Source: a bacterium UBP2_UBA5202
GTDB taxonomy: Bacteria; Edwardsbacteria; AC1; EtOH8
NCBI GenBank assembly: GCA_002412795.1
Contig: DHVS01000032.1
Coordinates: forward strand, 68,374-132,373
DNA length: 64,000 nt
Direction of reading: 5' to 3'
In this document: one piece after another, positions 47,399-56,191 of the stretch
Layout: the number at the start of each line of letters is the position of its first letter
Position numbering within the stretch: the first letter of the stretch is position 1
Translations under genes and position numbers: made by a program
Notes under the pieces: generated by a model
Database searches by the model: none
What the model saw: the letters and a program-made list of their open reading frames with translations, nothing else
Told to the model about the DNA's origin: nothing

Positions 47399-47938
47399 AT
47401 GCAGAAGGATGCACCCAAGACCGGCGACCTGATCGCCGTGATCAAGACCAACCAAGGCGTAATGAAGGCCCGCCTGTTCGGAGACCTGATCCCTGAAGGC
47501 GTCAAGAACTTCACCGAGCTGGCCAAGACCGGCAAGTACAAGGATGTGCCCTTCCACCGGGTGATCAAGAACTTCATGATCCAGGGCGGTGACTTCACCG
47601 CCAAGAACGGCACCGGCGGCCACTCCTACAAGGGCCCCGGCACCAACATCGGCGACCAGTATCACCCTGAGCTGAGCCACATCCGGGGGGCGCTCTCCTA
47701 CGCCAAGACAGCCCAGCCCAATTCCATCGGCTCCCAGTTCTTCATCGTCCATCCCCAGAAGGGCTCCCACTTTTTGGATCACCCCCAGGGCGGCGGCCCG
47801 GCAGAGGGATACACCGTATTCGGACAGGTGTTTGAGGGGTTTGAAGTGCTGGACACCATCGCCAACACCGCCACCGGGGCCAATGACAAGCCCCAGGAAC
47901 CAATGACCATTGAGGACATAGAGATCACAAAGTTTTAA
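47399..47938 (+). CDS. Cyclophilin-type peptidyl-prolyl isomerase
   Basis: The 179-residue enzyme has the cyclophilin core VPFHRVIKNFMIQGGDFTAK near residue 50 (catalytic Arg in FHRV), GTGGHSYKGPGTNIGDQYHP, and SIGSQFFIVHPQKGSHFLDH near 112. FGQVFEGFEVLDTIANTAT closes the barrel. No signal peptide is present, so it is likely cytoplasmic. AAAGGA lies a few bases upstream. Function: protein folding at Xaa-Pro bonds. It is 16 bases before the next secreted-protein gene. Confidence 0.93.
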   Translation: MQKDAPKTGDLIAVIKTNQGVMKARLFGDLIPEGVKNFTELAKTGKYKDVPFHRVIKNFMIQGGDFTAKNGTGGHSYKGPGTNIGDQYHPELSHIRGALSYAKTAQPNSIGSQFFIVHPQKGSHFLDHPQGGGPAEGYTVFGQVFEGFEVLDTIANTATGANDKPQEPMTIEDIEITKF

Positions 47939-47954
47939 AGGAAAGGATAGACAA

Positions 47955-48899
47955 ATGAAATCAATGAAACATTTCGCTCTGGCCGCAGTTCTGTTGGCCA
48001 TACCCCTGTCGCTGCTGACGGCCCAGGTCCCGGTCAAGCAGGACCTGATCAAGATGCTGGAGGCTGTGCCGGCCCCGCCGGCCAGCTCCAAGGACGCCTT
48101 CGCCAAAACAGCAGTGACCGACGCCGAAGGCAACATCACCTGCAGCGCCGACAAAGTGTTCACCGCTACCGACCGGCAGATAAAAAGCATTGAAGAGACC
48201 TACGCCGAACAGGCCAAGGCGGCCATGGGCGCCAGCCCCAACGGTGTGCCGGCCGGAATGCCGGGCGCCGGCATGACCGAAGCCGATGCCAAGCGGATCC
48301 AGTCCATGACCAAGGAACAGAAGATAGCCATGGCCATGGCTATGGCCGGCACCATGAACCAGCCGGTTCAAATGGAACCGCCGGCAGTAAAGGCCGCCCA
48401 GGAAGCCTGGCAGGTGCTTTACGCCCAGACCCAGGAGGAGTTCCAGCGCGGAATGGCGATGCAGCAGGAAGAGGGCCGGCTGATGGAGGCCTATAACCTG
48501 TCCCATGCCGAACTGGATTCCCTCCAGGCCATTGAGATCAGCAAACTGCCGCAGTTGTCCACCGGAGAGATGAGCTATCCGGACCCGGTTCTGCTGAAAT
48601 CCGTGAAATTGAAATTCGCCGACAAGCATATCGCCCTGGCCGACAAGCGGCTGGCCGAGACCGGGAAACGCTGGCAGGCCGAGGTGGCCAGGATAAAGAC
48701 CCGCCATGCCGACTTTCTTAAAAAACTGGCGGCCTGCGGCTACGCCGAAGGGGCCAAGAACTTCTCCACCAAAAAGATCCTATCCGACGGCCAGATGACA
48801 GTATTCAAAGCCATGCTGACCCAGGTGGAACTCTCCCGCCACGCCTGGGTGGAATCGGCCGGCTGGCAGGGGCTGAAAAAGCGGATAGAGCAGGAATAA
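47955..48899 (+). CDS. Secreted helical protein of unknown function
   Basis: The 314-residue product begins with a signal peptide (ALAAVLLAIPLSLLTAQ). The mature part is rich in Ala, Met, Glu and Lys and mostly helical, with a Gly/Pro/Met-rich loop (GASPNGVPAGMPGAGM) near residue 92 and AMAMAMAGTMNQPVQM near 122. It ends with charged helices. No family is recognised. AAAGGAAAGG lies before the ATG. It is followed 33 bases later by a predicted outer-membrane barrel, so the two may work together in the envelope. A periplasmic coiled-coil role is a guess. Confidence 0.65.
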   Translation: MKSMKHFALAAVLLAIPLSLLTAQVPVKQDLIKMLEAVPAPPASSKDAFAKTAVTDAEGNITCSADKVFTATDRQIKSIEETYAEQAKAAMGASPNGVPAGMPGAGMTEADAKRIQSMTKEQKIAMAMAMAGTMNQPVQMEPPAVKAAQEAWQVLYAQTQEEFQRGMAMQQEEGRLMEAYNLSHAELDSLQAIEISKLPQLSTGEMSYPDPVLLKSVKLKFADKHIALADKRLAETGKRWQAEVARIKTRHADFLKKLAACGYAEGAKNFSTKKILSDGQMTVFKAMLTQVELSRHAWVESAGWQGLKKRIEQE

Positions 48900-48932
48900 C
48901 CCTGCCCTTCAAAAAATCATGCCGGAGGTCAT

Positions 48933-49673
48933 ATGAAACAGGTTGTTCTGCCACTGTTGTTGCTGCTGCTTTTTGCGGGGTCCGGAAGTGGTTCGGAGTG
49001 GTTTCTGGATTTCGAGGGCGGGGCGGCCTTCACCGGATACAATGACGTTCAGATCCCCAGCGACAGCGGGACCAGGTTCTCCCTGGCCGATGAGATCGTC
49101 TCCTCGCCGGCCATTGCCCTACGGTTCCGGGGCGGAGTGACCCTGGCGGAAAGGCACACGTTATTTGCCTTGGCCGCCCCGCTGACGGTGAAAGGTGAGG
49201 GAACGCTGGACCGGGACATCAACTATCAGGGCAGGCTGTTTCACCAGGGAACAAAGGTCAATTCCTCCTATCGTTTCGATTCCTACCGGCTTACCTACCG
49301 CTACTCAATTATTGACCAGCCCGCTTTCGGCCTGGGGGCCGGGCTGACCGCCAAGATCCGCAGCGCCGATATCGCCCTGATGAGCGACTCCGCCTATGCC
49401 CGCCGCACCAACCTGGGGGCGGTCCCGCTGATAAACCTGATGGTCCGTTATAAGATGACGGAGAGGACCGGCCTGCTGCTGGAAAGCGATGCCCTGTGGT
49501 CGCCCTACGGCCGGGCCGAGGATGTGCTGCTGGCCTTCCAGTACAGCCCCAAGGAAAGCCACTCGCTCCGGATAGGCTACCGGTTGCTGGAGGGTGGCGC
49601 CGACGGCGGGGGAAAAGTATACACCTTTTCCCTGTTCCATTACCTGACTGCCGGAATAACCGTAAAATTCTGA
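48933..49673 (+). CDS. Predicted outer-membrane beta-barrel protein
   Basis: The 246-residue protein has a signal peptide (VVLPLLLLLLFAGSGSGS) and alternating amphipathic strands such as LDFEGGAAFTGYNDV, IALRFRGGVTLAERHTLFAL, SYRFDSYRLTYRYSI and GLGAGLTAKIRSADIAL, ending in AGITVKF. The terminal Phe and strand periodicity fit an eight- to ten-strand barrel assembled by BAM. A GGAGG site precedes the ATG. No family is recognised. It follows the unknown secreted helical protein in the same operon. Confidence 0.72.
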   Translation: MKQVVLPLLLLLLFAGSGSGSEWFLDFEGGAAFTGYNDVQIPSDSGTRFSLADEIVSSPAIALRFRGGVTLAERHTLFALAAPLTVKGEGTLDRDINYQGRLFHQGTKVNSSYRFDSYRLTYRYSIIDQPAFGLGAGLTAKIRSADIALMSDSAYARRTNLGAVPLINLMVRYKMTERTGLLLESDALWSPYGRAEDVLLAFQYSPKESHSLRIGYRLLEGGADGGGKVYTFSLFHYLTAGITVKF

Positions 49674-49796
49674 AAGATCTTCCCATGCTCAGTTTTCAAA
49701 GCCGCTGGGAGAGGTAAAGTATTTGGAGCAAAGGTTCGGGATGAACTACCGTGCATACAAACTGAAAACAAGAAGATACTTTTTGTTTCAAGACAA

Positions 49797-49825
49797 TTGA
49801 CAACGCCATGATATTATTATAAATT
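49797..49825 (+). promoter_or_regulatory. Candidate promoter for the AT-rich secreted gene
   Basis: TTGACA (49797-49802) is followed 15 bases later by TATAAA (49818-49823), or 17 bases later by TAAATT (49820-49825). The gene start at 49839 leaves a very short leader. Confidence 0.45.
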
Positions 49826-49838
49826 GAGAAAGGCCATC

Positions 49839-50534
49839 ATGGGAAAAGCAGTACTCCTCAGCTTATTTATATTTACCAGTTCACTTTACGGGCAAGAATT
49901 CGTAAAAATGGACACTATTGTTGCACCTGAAAACATAGCTTTGCTGGTGCCTGAGCAAATTAAAAGAACATTTCTAGTTGATTTTGATGGTAACGGCACC
50001 AAAGATTATATCTGTCAACTGAGTTATCAAGATACTATAAGTCCTACTTTTTTTAAAGAAATATGGATATCTTCTGAAGGAAATATAATTAAATCAATAA
50101 ATAAACCTTTTCAAGATTATGATTTTTTCTGGTTCGTTAATCTTGATGATGATCCAGAACCTGAAATATTCTCCGCTTCTGGGTGGTGCGAAGGGATCGA
50201 TTATTGTTTCATAGACCAAGATTTGCAAAAAGGTTCTGACCAAGTAATGTTTTATTTCAATCCTGTGATAATTGAAAATAAAAAGATATTTTGGGGCTAC
50301 CCTTGGGATATAAATGGGATCATTACAAGTTTAGAAAACAAAAAGATGAAATTACGATGTTCTTTAGACCATAAAGTAACTCGGGACCGGGAAATCACAC
50401 GTCCTGATTGGCAAAAAGTTTTTCCGGTGATTTGCTTTACTGGTCATTCTACGCAACCTAACATAACTGTCGGCAAAATAAAACGCTTTGAGTGGCTAAA
50501 TACCCACGAGATCCTTGACAAGATAAAAAAATAA
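49839..50534 (+). CDS. Secreted protein with FG-GAP-like Ca2+ loops
   Basis: The 231-residue product has a signal peptide (GKAVLLSLFIFTSSLYGQ) and FLVDFDGNGTKDYICQLSYQ, a DxDxNGxxD calcium loop as in FG-GAP/VCBS propeller repeats. A second acidic loop is NLDDDPEPEIF. The gene is AT-rich relative to its neighbours and stands alone before a terminator, so it looks acquired. ATG 49839 is chosen because AAAGG precedes it and the signal peptide begins there; a TTG 15 bases upstream is the alternative. Function is unknown. Confidence 0.7.
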   Translation: MGKAVLLSLFIFTSSLYGQEFVKMDTIVAPENIALLVPEQIKRTFLVDFDGNGTKDYICQLSYQDTISPTFFKEIWISSEGNIIKSINKPFQDYDFFWFVNLDDDPEPEIFSASGWCEGIDYCFIDQDLQKGSDQVMFYFNPVIIENKKIFWGYPWDINGIITSLENKKMKLRCSLDHKVTRDREITRPDWQKVFPVICFTGHSTQPNITVGKIKRFEWLNTHEILDKIKK

Positions 50535-50544
50535 ATACATAACA

Positions 50545-50574
50545 AAAAAGCCCCGCCATTGGCGGGGCTTTTCC
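50545..50574. terminator. Bidirectional intrinsic terminator
   Basis: AAGCCCCGCC-ATT-GGCGGGGCTT (50549-50570) with A and T tracts on both sides lies between two convergent genes. Confidence 0.93.
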
Positions 50575-50639
50575 GTTATCACCTTTTAAATATAAATCCT
50601 GTTAATCATGTAAATCCTGTCAAAAAGGTACCCTGATAC

Positions 50640-52028
50640 TTAGGCCGGTTTAAGCTCCACCGTAAAGTGCCTCATAATGGGCGCCTCGTGCACGATTGCA
50701 TAACCCTTCTTTATCTCGTTCCTCCGGTCATAAACATTCTTCAAACACTCGGCCACGTACAGCATGTGGTTGTCGCTGTAGACCCGGCGCGGGATGGCCA
50801 GGCGCAGCAACTCCAGGGCCGGATAGCGGTTCTCCCTGGTCTGGGGATCGCGGTCGGCCAAAAGCGTTCCGATCTCCACGCCCCGCACCCCGCCTTCCTT
50901 GTAAAGCTCCACCCCCAGCGTCTGGGCGATGAACTGCTCCTGGGGAACATTGGACAGGAATTTCTTGGCGTCAATGAAAACTGCATGTCCGCCCACCGGC
51001 TGCTGGATGGGAATGCCGTAGGATATCAGCTTTTCACCCAAAAGGGTCACCTGCCGCACCCGGGCCTCCAGATAATCGTACTCGGTGGCCTCGCGCAGGC
51101 CTACCGAGAGCGCTCCCAGGTCCCGCCCGGCCATGCCGCCGTAGGTGATGTATCCCTCGAACACGATGTTGAAGGTGCAGGCCTGCTCGAACAGCTCCTT
51201 GTCCCTGAAGGCGATGAACCCGCCGATGTTGACGATCCCGTCCTTCTTGGCGCTCATGGTGCAGCCGTCCACCAGGTCGAACATCTCCCGCACTATCTGC
51301 TTGATGGTCTTGTCGGCATACCCCGGCTCGCGCATTTTGATGAAATAGGCGTTCTCGGCAAAACGGGCGGCATCGTAGAACAATCTGATCCCGTACTTCT
51401 TGCACATGGCCGACACGGCCCTGATGTTCTCCAGCGACACCGGCTGCCCGCCCGATGAATTGCAGGTGACGGTGATCAGGCACAGCGGGATGTTTTCCCT
51501 GGGATATTTCTTGAAAACCGCCTCCAGCTTGTTCAGATCCAGGTTGCCCTTGAAGGGATGCGGGGAGGTGGTGTCAAAGGCCTGGTCGATGGTGCAATCC
51601 AGGGCCTCGGCCTTGCGGAATTCGATGTGCCCCTTGGTGGTGTCGAAGTGGCTGTTGCCGGGAACCACGAAGCCCGGAGCCTCCATGCCCATCAAAGCGG
51701 AGAACAGCACGTTCTCGGCCGCCCGACCCTGGTGGGTGGGCAGGAAGTAGGGCATGCCCAAAAGTTCTTCGATGGTGTGCTTGAGCTTGTAGTAGGAACT
51801 GGCCCCGGCGTAGGACTCGTCGCCCAGCATTATCTCGGCCCACTGGGCGCTGCTCATGGCCCCGGTGCCGGAGTCGGTCAGCAGGTCCACGAACACGTCA
51901 TCGCTTTTCAGGTTGAACAGGTTGTACCCGGCGGAGGCTATCAGTTTCTCCCGCTCCTGGCGGGTGGTGCGGCGGATGGGCTCCACCATCTTGGTCTTGT
52001 AAGGTTCGGCAAACGGCTGCTGCTGCAA
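50640..52028 (-). CDS. tnaA: Tryptophanase
   Basis: The 462-residue PLP lyase splits tryptophan into indole, pyruvate and ammonia. It has VEPIRRTTRQEREKLI near residue 16, DLLTDSGTGAMSSAQWAEIM near 47, THQGRAAENVLFSALMG near 97, RLFYDAARFAENAYFI near 215, and the Schiff-base Lys in CTMSAKKDGIVNIGG near 258. Tyrosine phenol-lyase, the close relative, has Arg in the SMERG segment; here the matching segment is GVEIG, and VEPxxRTTR and IDQAFDT also match TnaA. Start TTG 52028 has AAGGAG five bases upstream. No tnaC-like Trp leader peptide is evident. Confidence 0.85.
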   Translation of the reverse strand: MQQQPFAEPYKTKMVEPIRRTTRQEREKLIASAGYNLFNLKSDDVFVDLLTDSGTGAMSSAQWAEIMLGDESYAGASSYYKLKHTIEELLGMPYFLPTHQGRAAENVLFSALMGMEAPGFVVPGNSHFDTTKGHIEFRKAEALDCTIDQAFDTTSPHPFKGNLDLNKLEAVFKKYPRENIPLCLITVTCNSSGGQPVSLENIRAVSAMCKKYGIRLFYDAARFAENAYFIKMREPGYADKTIKQIVREMFDLVDGCTMSAKKDGIVNIGGFIAFRDKELFEQACTFNIVFEGYITYGGMAGRDLGALSVGLREATEYDYLEARVRQVTLLGEKLISYGIPIQQPVGGHAVFIDAKKFLSNVPQEQFIAQTLGVELYKEGGVRGVEIGTLLADRDPQTRENRYPALELLRLAIPRRVYSDNHMLYVAECLKNVYDRRNEIKKGYAIVHEAPIMRHFTVELKPA

Positions 52029-52056
52029 GATGTCTCCTTCGTTAGATTAATTTTTA

Positions 52057-52134
52057 TAAGGAAACCATGATGCCATGAAAAGTCCGGTGCAACACGGTTT
52101 ATTCGTATATTCTCCTGTATTCCTGGTTTCCTTA
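52057..52134. repeat. Inverted repeat upstream of tryptophanase
   Basis: AAGGAAACCATGATGCC (52058) faces CTGTATTCCTGGTTTCCTT (to 52133). Similar arms occur at 38122 and 38215 in the infC-rpmI gap. Confidence 0.6.
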
Positions 52135-52148
52135 TTGATGTATTTCTG

Positions 52149-52493
52149 TTAACTCTGGGCCAGCCACTGTTTCCAGGTCTCCGGCGCATAGCCCACCGTG
52201 GCCTTGGGTGTTTGTCTGACAACTGGCGTTTTCAGTAGCAGGTTGTTCTCCTTCAGCTTTGACTCTATATCAAATTTTTGATATTTTAGATTTAATTTTT
52301 GGTATTCCCGGCCCTCCCGGTCCATCATGTTCTCCAAACCCACCGCTTTTTTGATGCTCTGGAACTCGCCCTCGCTCAAACCCTTTTCGGTAAGATCAAT
52401 GAATTGCACCGGCACCCGCCGTTCCTTAAAAAAACGCTGGGCAGCCTTGGTGTTCTGGCATTTGTTGGTGCCGAAGATCTGGATGATGGGCAT
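52149..52493 (-). CDS. ArsC/Spx-family thioredoxin-fold protein
   Basis: The 114-residue protein has IQIFGTNKCQNTKAAQRFFK (CxxxT redox start) and VPVQFIDLTEKGLSEGEF, then LKENNLLLKTPVVRQTPKAT near 85, with a conserved Arg-Gln before the last strand, and GYAPETWKQWL at the end. This is the arsenate reductase/YffB/Spx fold with a single active Cys. A true arsenate reductase normally has a more conserved HNP-type pattern, so the role is uncertain. A GC-rich repeat lies just upstream of its start. Confidence 0.82.
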   Translation of the reverse strand: MPIIQIFGTNKCQNTKAAQRFFKERRVPVQFIDLTEKGLSEGEFQSIKKAVGLENMMDREGREYQKLNLKYQKFDIESKLKENNLLLKTPVVRQTPKATVGYAPETWKQWLAQS

Positions 52494-52502
52494 AAGCGCT
52501 TG

Positions 52503-52550
52503 GTTGACCTAACCCCAACCCCTTCCCCACAAGGGAAGGGGCAGTAGGGG
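52503..52550 (-). repeat. GC-rich hairpin repeat
   Basis: GACCTAACCCCAACCCCTTC, a CCCTTCCC-ACAA-GGGAAGGGG hairpin and a tail AGTAGGGGTTG form an intergenic element matching that at the folD end. It lies between the hydrolase gene and the ArsC-like gene. Confidence 0.65.
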
Positions 52551-52559
52551 TTGTTTCTG

Positions 52560-53180
52560 TTATTTTGTTTTACTTTGTAACCACTTGCAGGCTTCAAACA
52601 ATTCCCGTCTGGTCTTGGGCCCATGCTGGCCGGGGGTGATGACCAAAGTGTCGGAAATACTGTTCTCCAGAAAAGCCTGGTGCATCATTTTATTGTCGTT
52701 CAGGTTCCAGTCGCGCTCCCGGGAGACCAGATAGAAGCGTTTGTCCCTCAGCATCTCCCAGTTGGCATATTGCAGGGCCCCGGCATGAGAGCAGATGGCC
52801 ACCGCCCCCTTGAACTTGGTGGGATGCAGAAATACTTCCATCATGGCCTGCACCGCCTGCCCCGAGAACCCGTAGATGAAGACTTTAGCTGGGTTGACCG
52901 GGTATACGGACAACAACGTAGCGTAGGTGGCCATGATGTCGGCGTCGTTAAGCTCGTGATCCCGGTGGTTCCTGGTACGGGCCGAGGTGCAGATCACCCA
53001 GCCCAGGCTGTCGGCCACGGCCTTGTTGGAGTCCAGGTCCTTCCTGGTGGCGCCGGTGCAGGAAGTGATGATCAGGGCCGGAGCCGGTGTTTTCAGACCC
53101 TTGGGGACGTAGAAGTAGTCCTGCTGGGCGAAGGCAGACAAAGGCAAATATACTACAGCTATGAGAAAAAAGTATTTCAT
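52560..53180 (-). CDS. Secreted alpha/beta hydrolase
   Basis: The 206-residue product has a signal peptide (YFFLIAVVYLPLSAFAQ) and an alpha/beta hydrolase core: ALIITSCTGATRKDLDSNKA near residue 36, the nucleophile elbow VFIYGFSGQAVQAMMEVF near 108 (Ser in GFSGQ) and a final His in TPGQHGPKTRRELF near 187. The acid residue may lie in LVSRERDWNLND. Such proteins are esterases, peptidases or dienelactone hydrolases; the substrate is not deducible. Start ATG 53180 begins the signal peptide. Confidence 0.8.
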   Translation of the reverse strand: MKYFFLIAVVYLPLSAFAQQDYFYVPKGLKTPAPALIITSCTGATRKDLDSNKAVADSLGWVICTSARTRNHRDHELNDADIMATYATLLSVYPVNPAKVFIYGFSGQAVQAMMEVFLHPTKFKGAVAICSHAGALQYANWEMLRDKRFYLVSRERDWNLNDNKMMHQAFLENSISDTLVITPGQHGPKTRRELFEACKWLQSKTK

Positions 53181-53320
53181 CTTTTAATTGTTAACAAGAA
53201 TAATGTTCTTAGCTTCATGCTCCCTCATTGACAATACAGGTTGATTCAATAGCCTTGAACCAACCTGTATGTTTATCCTATAACTCCATTATTCTATCTT
53301 CTGACTTCCGTATTCAGGCC

Positions 53321-56116
53321 TCAGGCCTTCTCCTCCTTGCGCTCCACTTCCTCTATGATGTAGCTCTCCACGATGTCGTCCTTCTTGATGTCGTTGAACC
53401 CGTCCAGGCCCAGGCCGCACTCGAAGCCGTTCTGCACTTCGCGCACGTCGTCCTTAAAGCGCTTGAGCGAGGCCAGTTTCCCGTTGAAGACCTCCACGTT
53501 GTCCCGCAGCAGCCGCACCTTGTTGTTCCTGGCGATGCTGCCGGAAAGCACGAAGCAGCCGGCGATGGTCCCCACCCCGGAGATCTTGTAGGTCTCGCGC
53601 ACCTCCACCCGGCCCTGCACCGATTCCTTGAACACCGGCGCCAGCATCCCGGTCTGGGCCTTCTTGATGTCCTCCAGGGCGTCGTATATGATGTTGTAGA
53701 TCCTGATGTCCACGCCCTCGCGCTCGGCCAGCTCCCGGGCCCGCTCTTCGGGCCGGACGTGGAAGCCGATGATGATGGCCCCCGAGGCCTCGGCCAGCAG
53801 CACGTCGGACTCGGTGATGGCGCCCACCCCCTTGTGGATCACCGCTATCTTCAGCAGGTCGGTGGACATCTTGAACACCGAGTCGGCGATGGCCTCCACC
53901 GATCCGCCGGCGTCTCCCTTGACAATCAGCTTCAGCTCCTTGATCTCGCCGGCCAGCATCTGGTCGTACAGTCCGTCCAGGGTCACCTTCTTGCCGGGCC
54001 GGAACTCCTGCTCCCGCTTCAGCTGCTGACGCTTGAGGGCCAGCTCCTTGGCGGCCGACTCGTCGTCCATCACCTGAAAGACGTCGCCCACCATGGGCGC
54101 GCCGTTAAATCCCTGGATAACAGCGGCCGAGGACGGCCCGGCCTTGGTCACCAGATTACCCCGTTCGCCGTACATGGCCCTGATCTTTCCGTTGAAGTTG
54201 CCGGCCACGAAGGGCTGGCCCTTCTGCAAAGTCCCCTGCTGCACCAGCACCGTGGCCAGCAGGCCCTTGCCCTTGTCCAGCCGGGCCTCGATCACCACCC
54301 CCCGGGGCTGGTAGTCGGGATCGGCCTTCAGGTCCATCATCTCGGCCTGCAGCAGCACCATCTCCAGCAGTTTGTCGATGTTGGCCCCGGTCTTGGCCGA
54401 GACCTCCACATATATGGTCTTGCCGCCCCAGTCCTCGGGGGCCAGGTTCTGCTTGGATAATTCCTGCTTAATCCTCATGGGGTCGGCGTTCGGCAGATCC
54501 ATTTTGTTGATGGCCACGATCACCGGAACCTTGGCGGCCTGGGCGTGGTCGATGGCTTCCTGGGTCTGGGGCATCACCCCTTCCGAGGCCGCCACCACTA
54601 AGATGACGATGTCAGTCACCTGGGCTCCCCTGGCCCGCATGGCGGTAAAGGCCGCATGGCCCGGAGTGTCCAGAAAAGTGATGCTGCCCTTGCCGGCCTT
54701 GACCTCGTAGGCTCCGATGTGCTGGGTGATGCCGCCGAATTCCCCTTCGGCCACGCTGCTCTTGCGGATCCGGTCCAACAGCGAGGTCTTACCGTGATCC
54801 ACGTGTCCCATCACCGTCACCACCGGGGGCCGGGGCACCAGTTTCATGGGGGCGGTATTCTCCTGGGCCTGGGGCGTTTCGGGAGTGAACTCCTCCATCT
54901 CCTCCACCACGTAGCCGAAATCATCGGCGATGGTGGCCAGGGTGTCCAGGTCCAGCCGCTGGTTGATGGTGGCCATGATCCCCAACCCCAGCGCCTTGGC
55001 CACCACCTCGGAAGGCTTGACCCCCATGGCGTGGGACAGGTCGCTGATGGAGGAATACTCCGGCAGGCGCACCACCTGTTCCGGGGTCTCCTGGCCCTGG
55101 ATATCTTCCTTGTCCTTGGATTTATAGGAGCGCCGGGCCTTGCCGCGCTGGATGGCCGCCATGGTCTGCTTGACCGTGGCCGCCACCACCGCCTGGTCCA
55201 ACACCGGGCGCTTTTCCTTTTTCTTGCGTCTGCGTCTCCGCCTTCTCCGCTGTTCCGAGTCCTCATCGGTCATGGGAGGACGGGCTCCCGGAGCGTGCGG
55301 CGCGTTGGGACGCACCGCCCCCAGCCGCGGGGCTCCGGTGAACGGGCCGCCGGGGCGCGGGGTTCCGGTGTAGGGTGTTCCGGGCCGCAGGACCGGACGG
55401 GAAGTTCCGGGGCGCATCGGGCCGCCGGGGCGGGCAACCCCGGGTTTTATTCCCTTGGGCGCCTCGGGATAGGGCTCCGAAAATTCCTTGGGATAGTCCA
55501 CCCGGGATACTATCACCGGGGTGGGCGGAACATACACCTGGGCGTCGGCTTCGGCCTTGACCGAGGCTTCCTTCTTTTCCTGGATCTTCTTCTGCTGTTC
55601 CTGTTCCTTCTTGACGTCCTGCTTGCCCTGCTCCAGCCGCAGTTTGGCCGAGGCTATCATGTCATCGGTGATGACGCTCATCCTGGTCTTAACGTTGAAG
55701 TTAAGCTCCTTGAGGATGCCCAGCAGGGCGTCTCCCGACATCTTCAGGTCCTTGGCGGCCTCAAATACCTTAAGCACCCTGGCCGGCTTTGATTCGGGCG
55801 CGCTTTTTTTGGCGGAAGCCGAAGGGGCTTTTGCGGCAGGCTTGGCCGGGGCCTTGGGGGCGGCGGCTTTGGCGGCCACCGTTTTGGCCGGCTCAGGCTT
55901 GTGTTCCGGAGCTTTGGCAGGAGCGGCTTTGGCCTCCGGCCTGACTGCCGCAGCCTTGGCGGGGGCAGTAATTTTGGCCGCCGGAGTTTTGTGCTCCGAA
56001 GCCTTGGCAACGGCGGGGGCTTGCGCCGAGCCGGGTCGAGGTGTGGCCGCCGGAGCTTTGGCGGAGGCGGGCTTGGCAGTGATCTTTTTAGCGGCGGTTT
56101 TTTTGTCTTCAGCCAT
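53321..56116 (-). CDS. infB: Translation initiation factor IF-2
   Basis: The 931-residue GTPase places fMet-tRNA on the ribosome. The N-terminal 320 residues are a Lys/Ala/Pro-rich linker, an IF2_N segment (KVFEAAKDLKMSGDALLGIL), and a Pro/Gly/Arg-rich stretch (RPGTPYTGTPRPGGPFTGAP). The GTPase has VVTVMGHVDHGKTSLLDRIR near residue 432, FLDTPGHAAFTAMRARG near 478 and VPVIVAINKMDLPNADP near 530. Domains II-IV follow, ending with VRETYKISGVGTIAGCFVLS and ECGLGLDGFNDIKKDDIVES. It belongs to the rimP-nusA-infB operon, but the usual rbfA-truB do not follow here. Confidence 0.97.
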   Translation of the reverse strand: MAEDKKTAAKKITAKPASAKAPAATPRPGSAQAPAVAKASEHKTPAAKITAPAKAAAVRPEAKAAPAKAPEHKPEPAKTVAAKAAAPKAPAKPAAKAPSASAKKSAPESKPARVLKVFEAAKDLKMSGDALLGILKELNFNVKTRMSVITDDMIASAKLRLEQGKQDVKKEQEQQKKIQEKKEASVKAEADAQVYVPPTPVIVSRVDYPKEFSEPYPEAPKGIKPGVARPGGPMRPGTSRPVLRPGTPYTGTPRPGGPFTGAPRLGAVRPNAPHAPGARPPMTDEDSEQRRRRRRRRKKKEKRPVLDQAVVAATVKQTMAAIQRGKARRSYKSKDKEDIQGQETPEQVVRLPEYSSISDLSHAMGVKPSEVVAKALGLGIMATINQRLDLDTLATIADDFGYVVEEMEEFTPETPQAQENTAPMKLVPRPPVVTVMGHVDHGKTSLLDRIRKSSVAEGEFGGITQHIGAYEVKAGKGSITFLDTPGHAAFTAMRARGAQVTDIVILVVAASEGVMPQTQEAIDHAQAAKVPVIVAINKMDLPNADPMRIKQELSKQNLAPEDWGGKTIYVEVSAKTGANIDKLLEMVLLQAEMMDLKADPDYQPRGVVIEARLDKGKGLLATVLVQQGTLQKGQPFVAGNFNGKIRAMYGERGNLVTKAGPSSAAVIQGFNGAPMVGDVFQVMDDESAAKELALKRQQLKREQEFRPGKKVTLDGLYDQMLAGEIKELKLIVKGDAGGSVEAIADSVFKMSTDLLKIAVIHKGVGAITESDVLLAEASGAIIIGFHVRPEERARELAEREGVDIRIYNIIYDALEDIKKAQTGMLAPVFKESVQGRVEVRETYKISGVGTIAGCFVLSGSIARNNKVRLLRDNVEVFNGKLASLKRFKDDVREVQNGFECGLGLDGFNDIKKDDIVESYIIEEVERKEEKA

Positions 56117-56191
56117 GATTTCTCCTATTTGCTTGTCCCTCTGGGGTCAAAATATTACTGGTCCTGTGTTTTAATGTCCGGGGCGGGAAGC

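Noticed and set aside
50640..52028. Tyrosine phenol-lyase as the identity of this lyase
   Set aside because: The substrate-contacting Arg segment of tyrosine phenol-lyase is replaced by GVEIG, and N-terminal and central motifs agree better with tryptophanase.
52029..52148. tnaC-type leader peptide before tryptophanase
   Set aside because: No short frame with the needed Trp and Pro codons is visible; the region is occupied by an inverted repeat.
53228..55792. Long plus-strand frames opposite infB
   Set aside because: Low-complexity translations (repeated Leu, His, Gly, Val) antisense to a confidently identified IF-2 gene.
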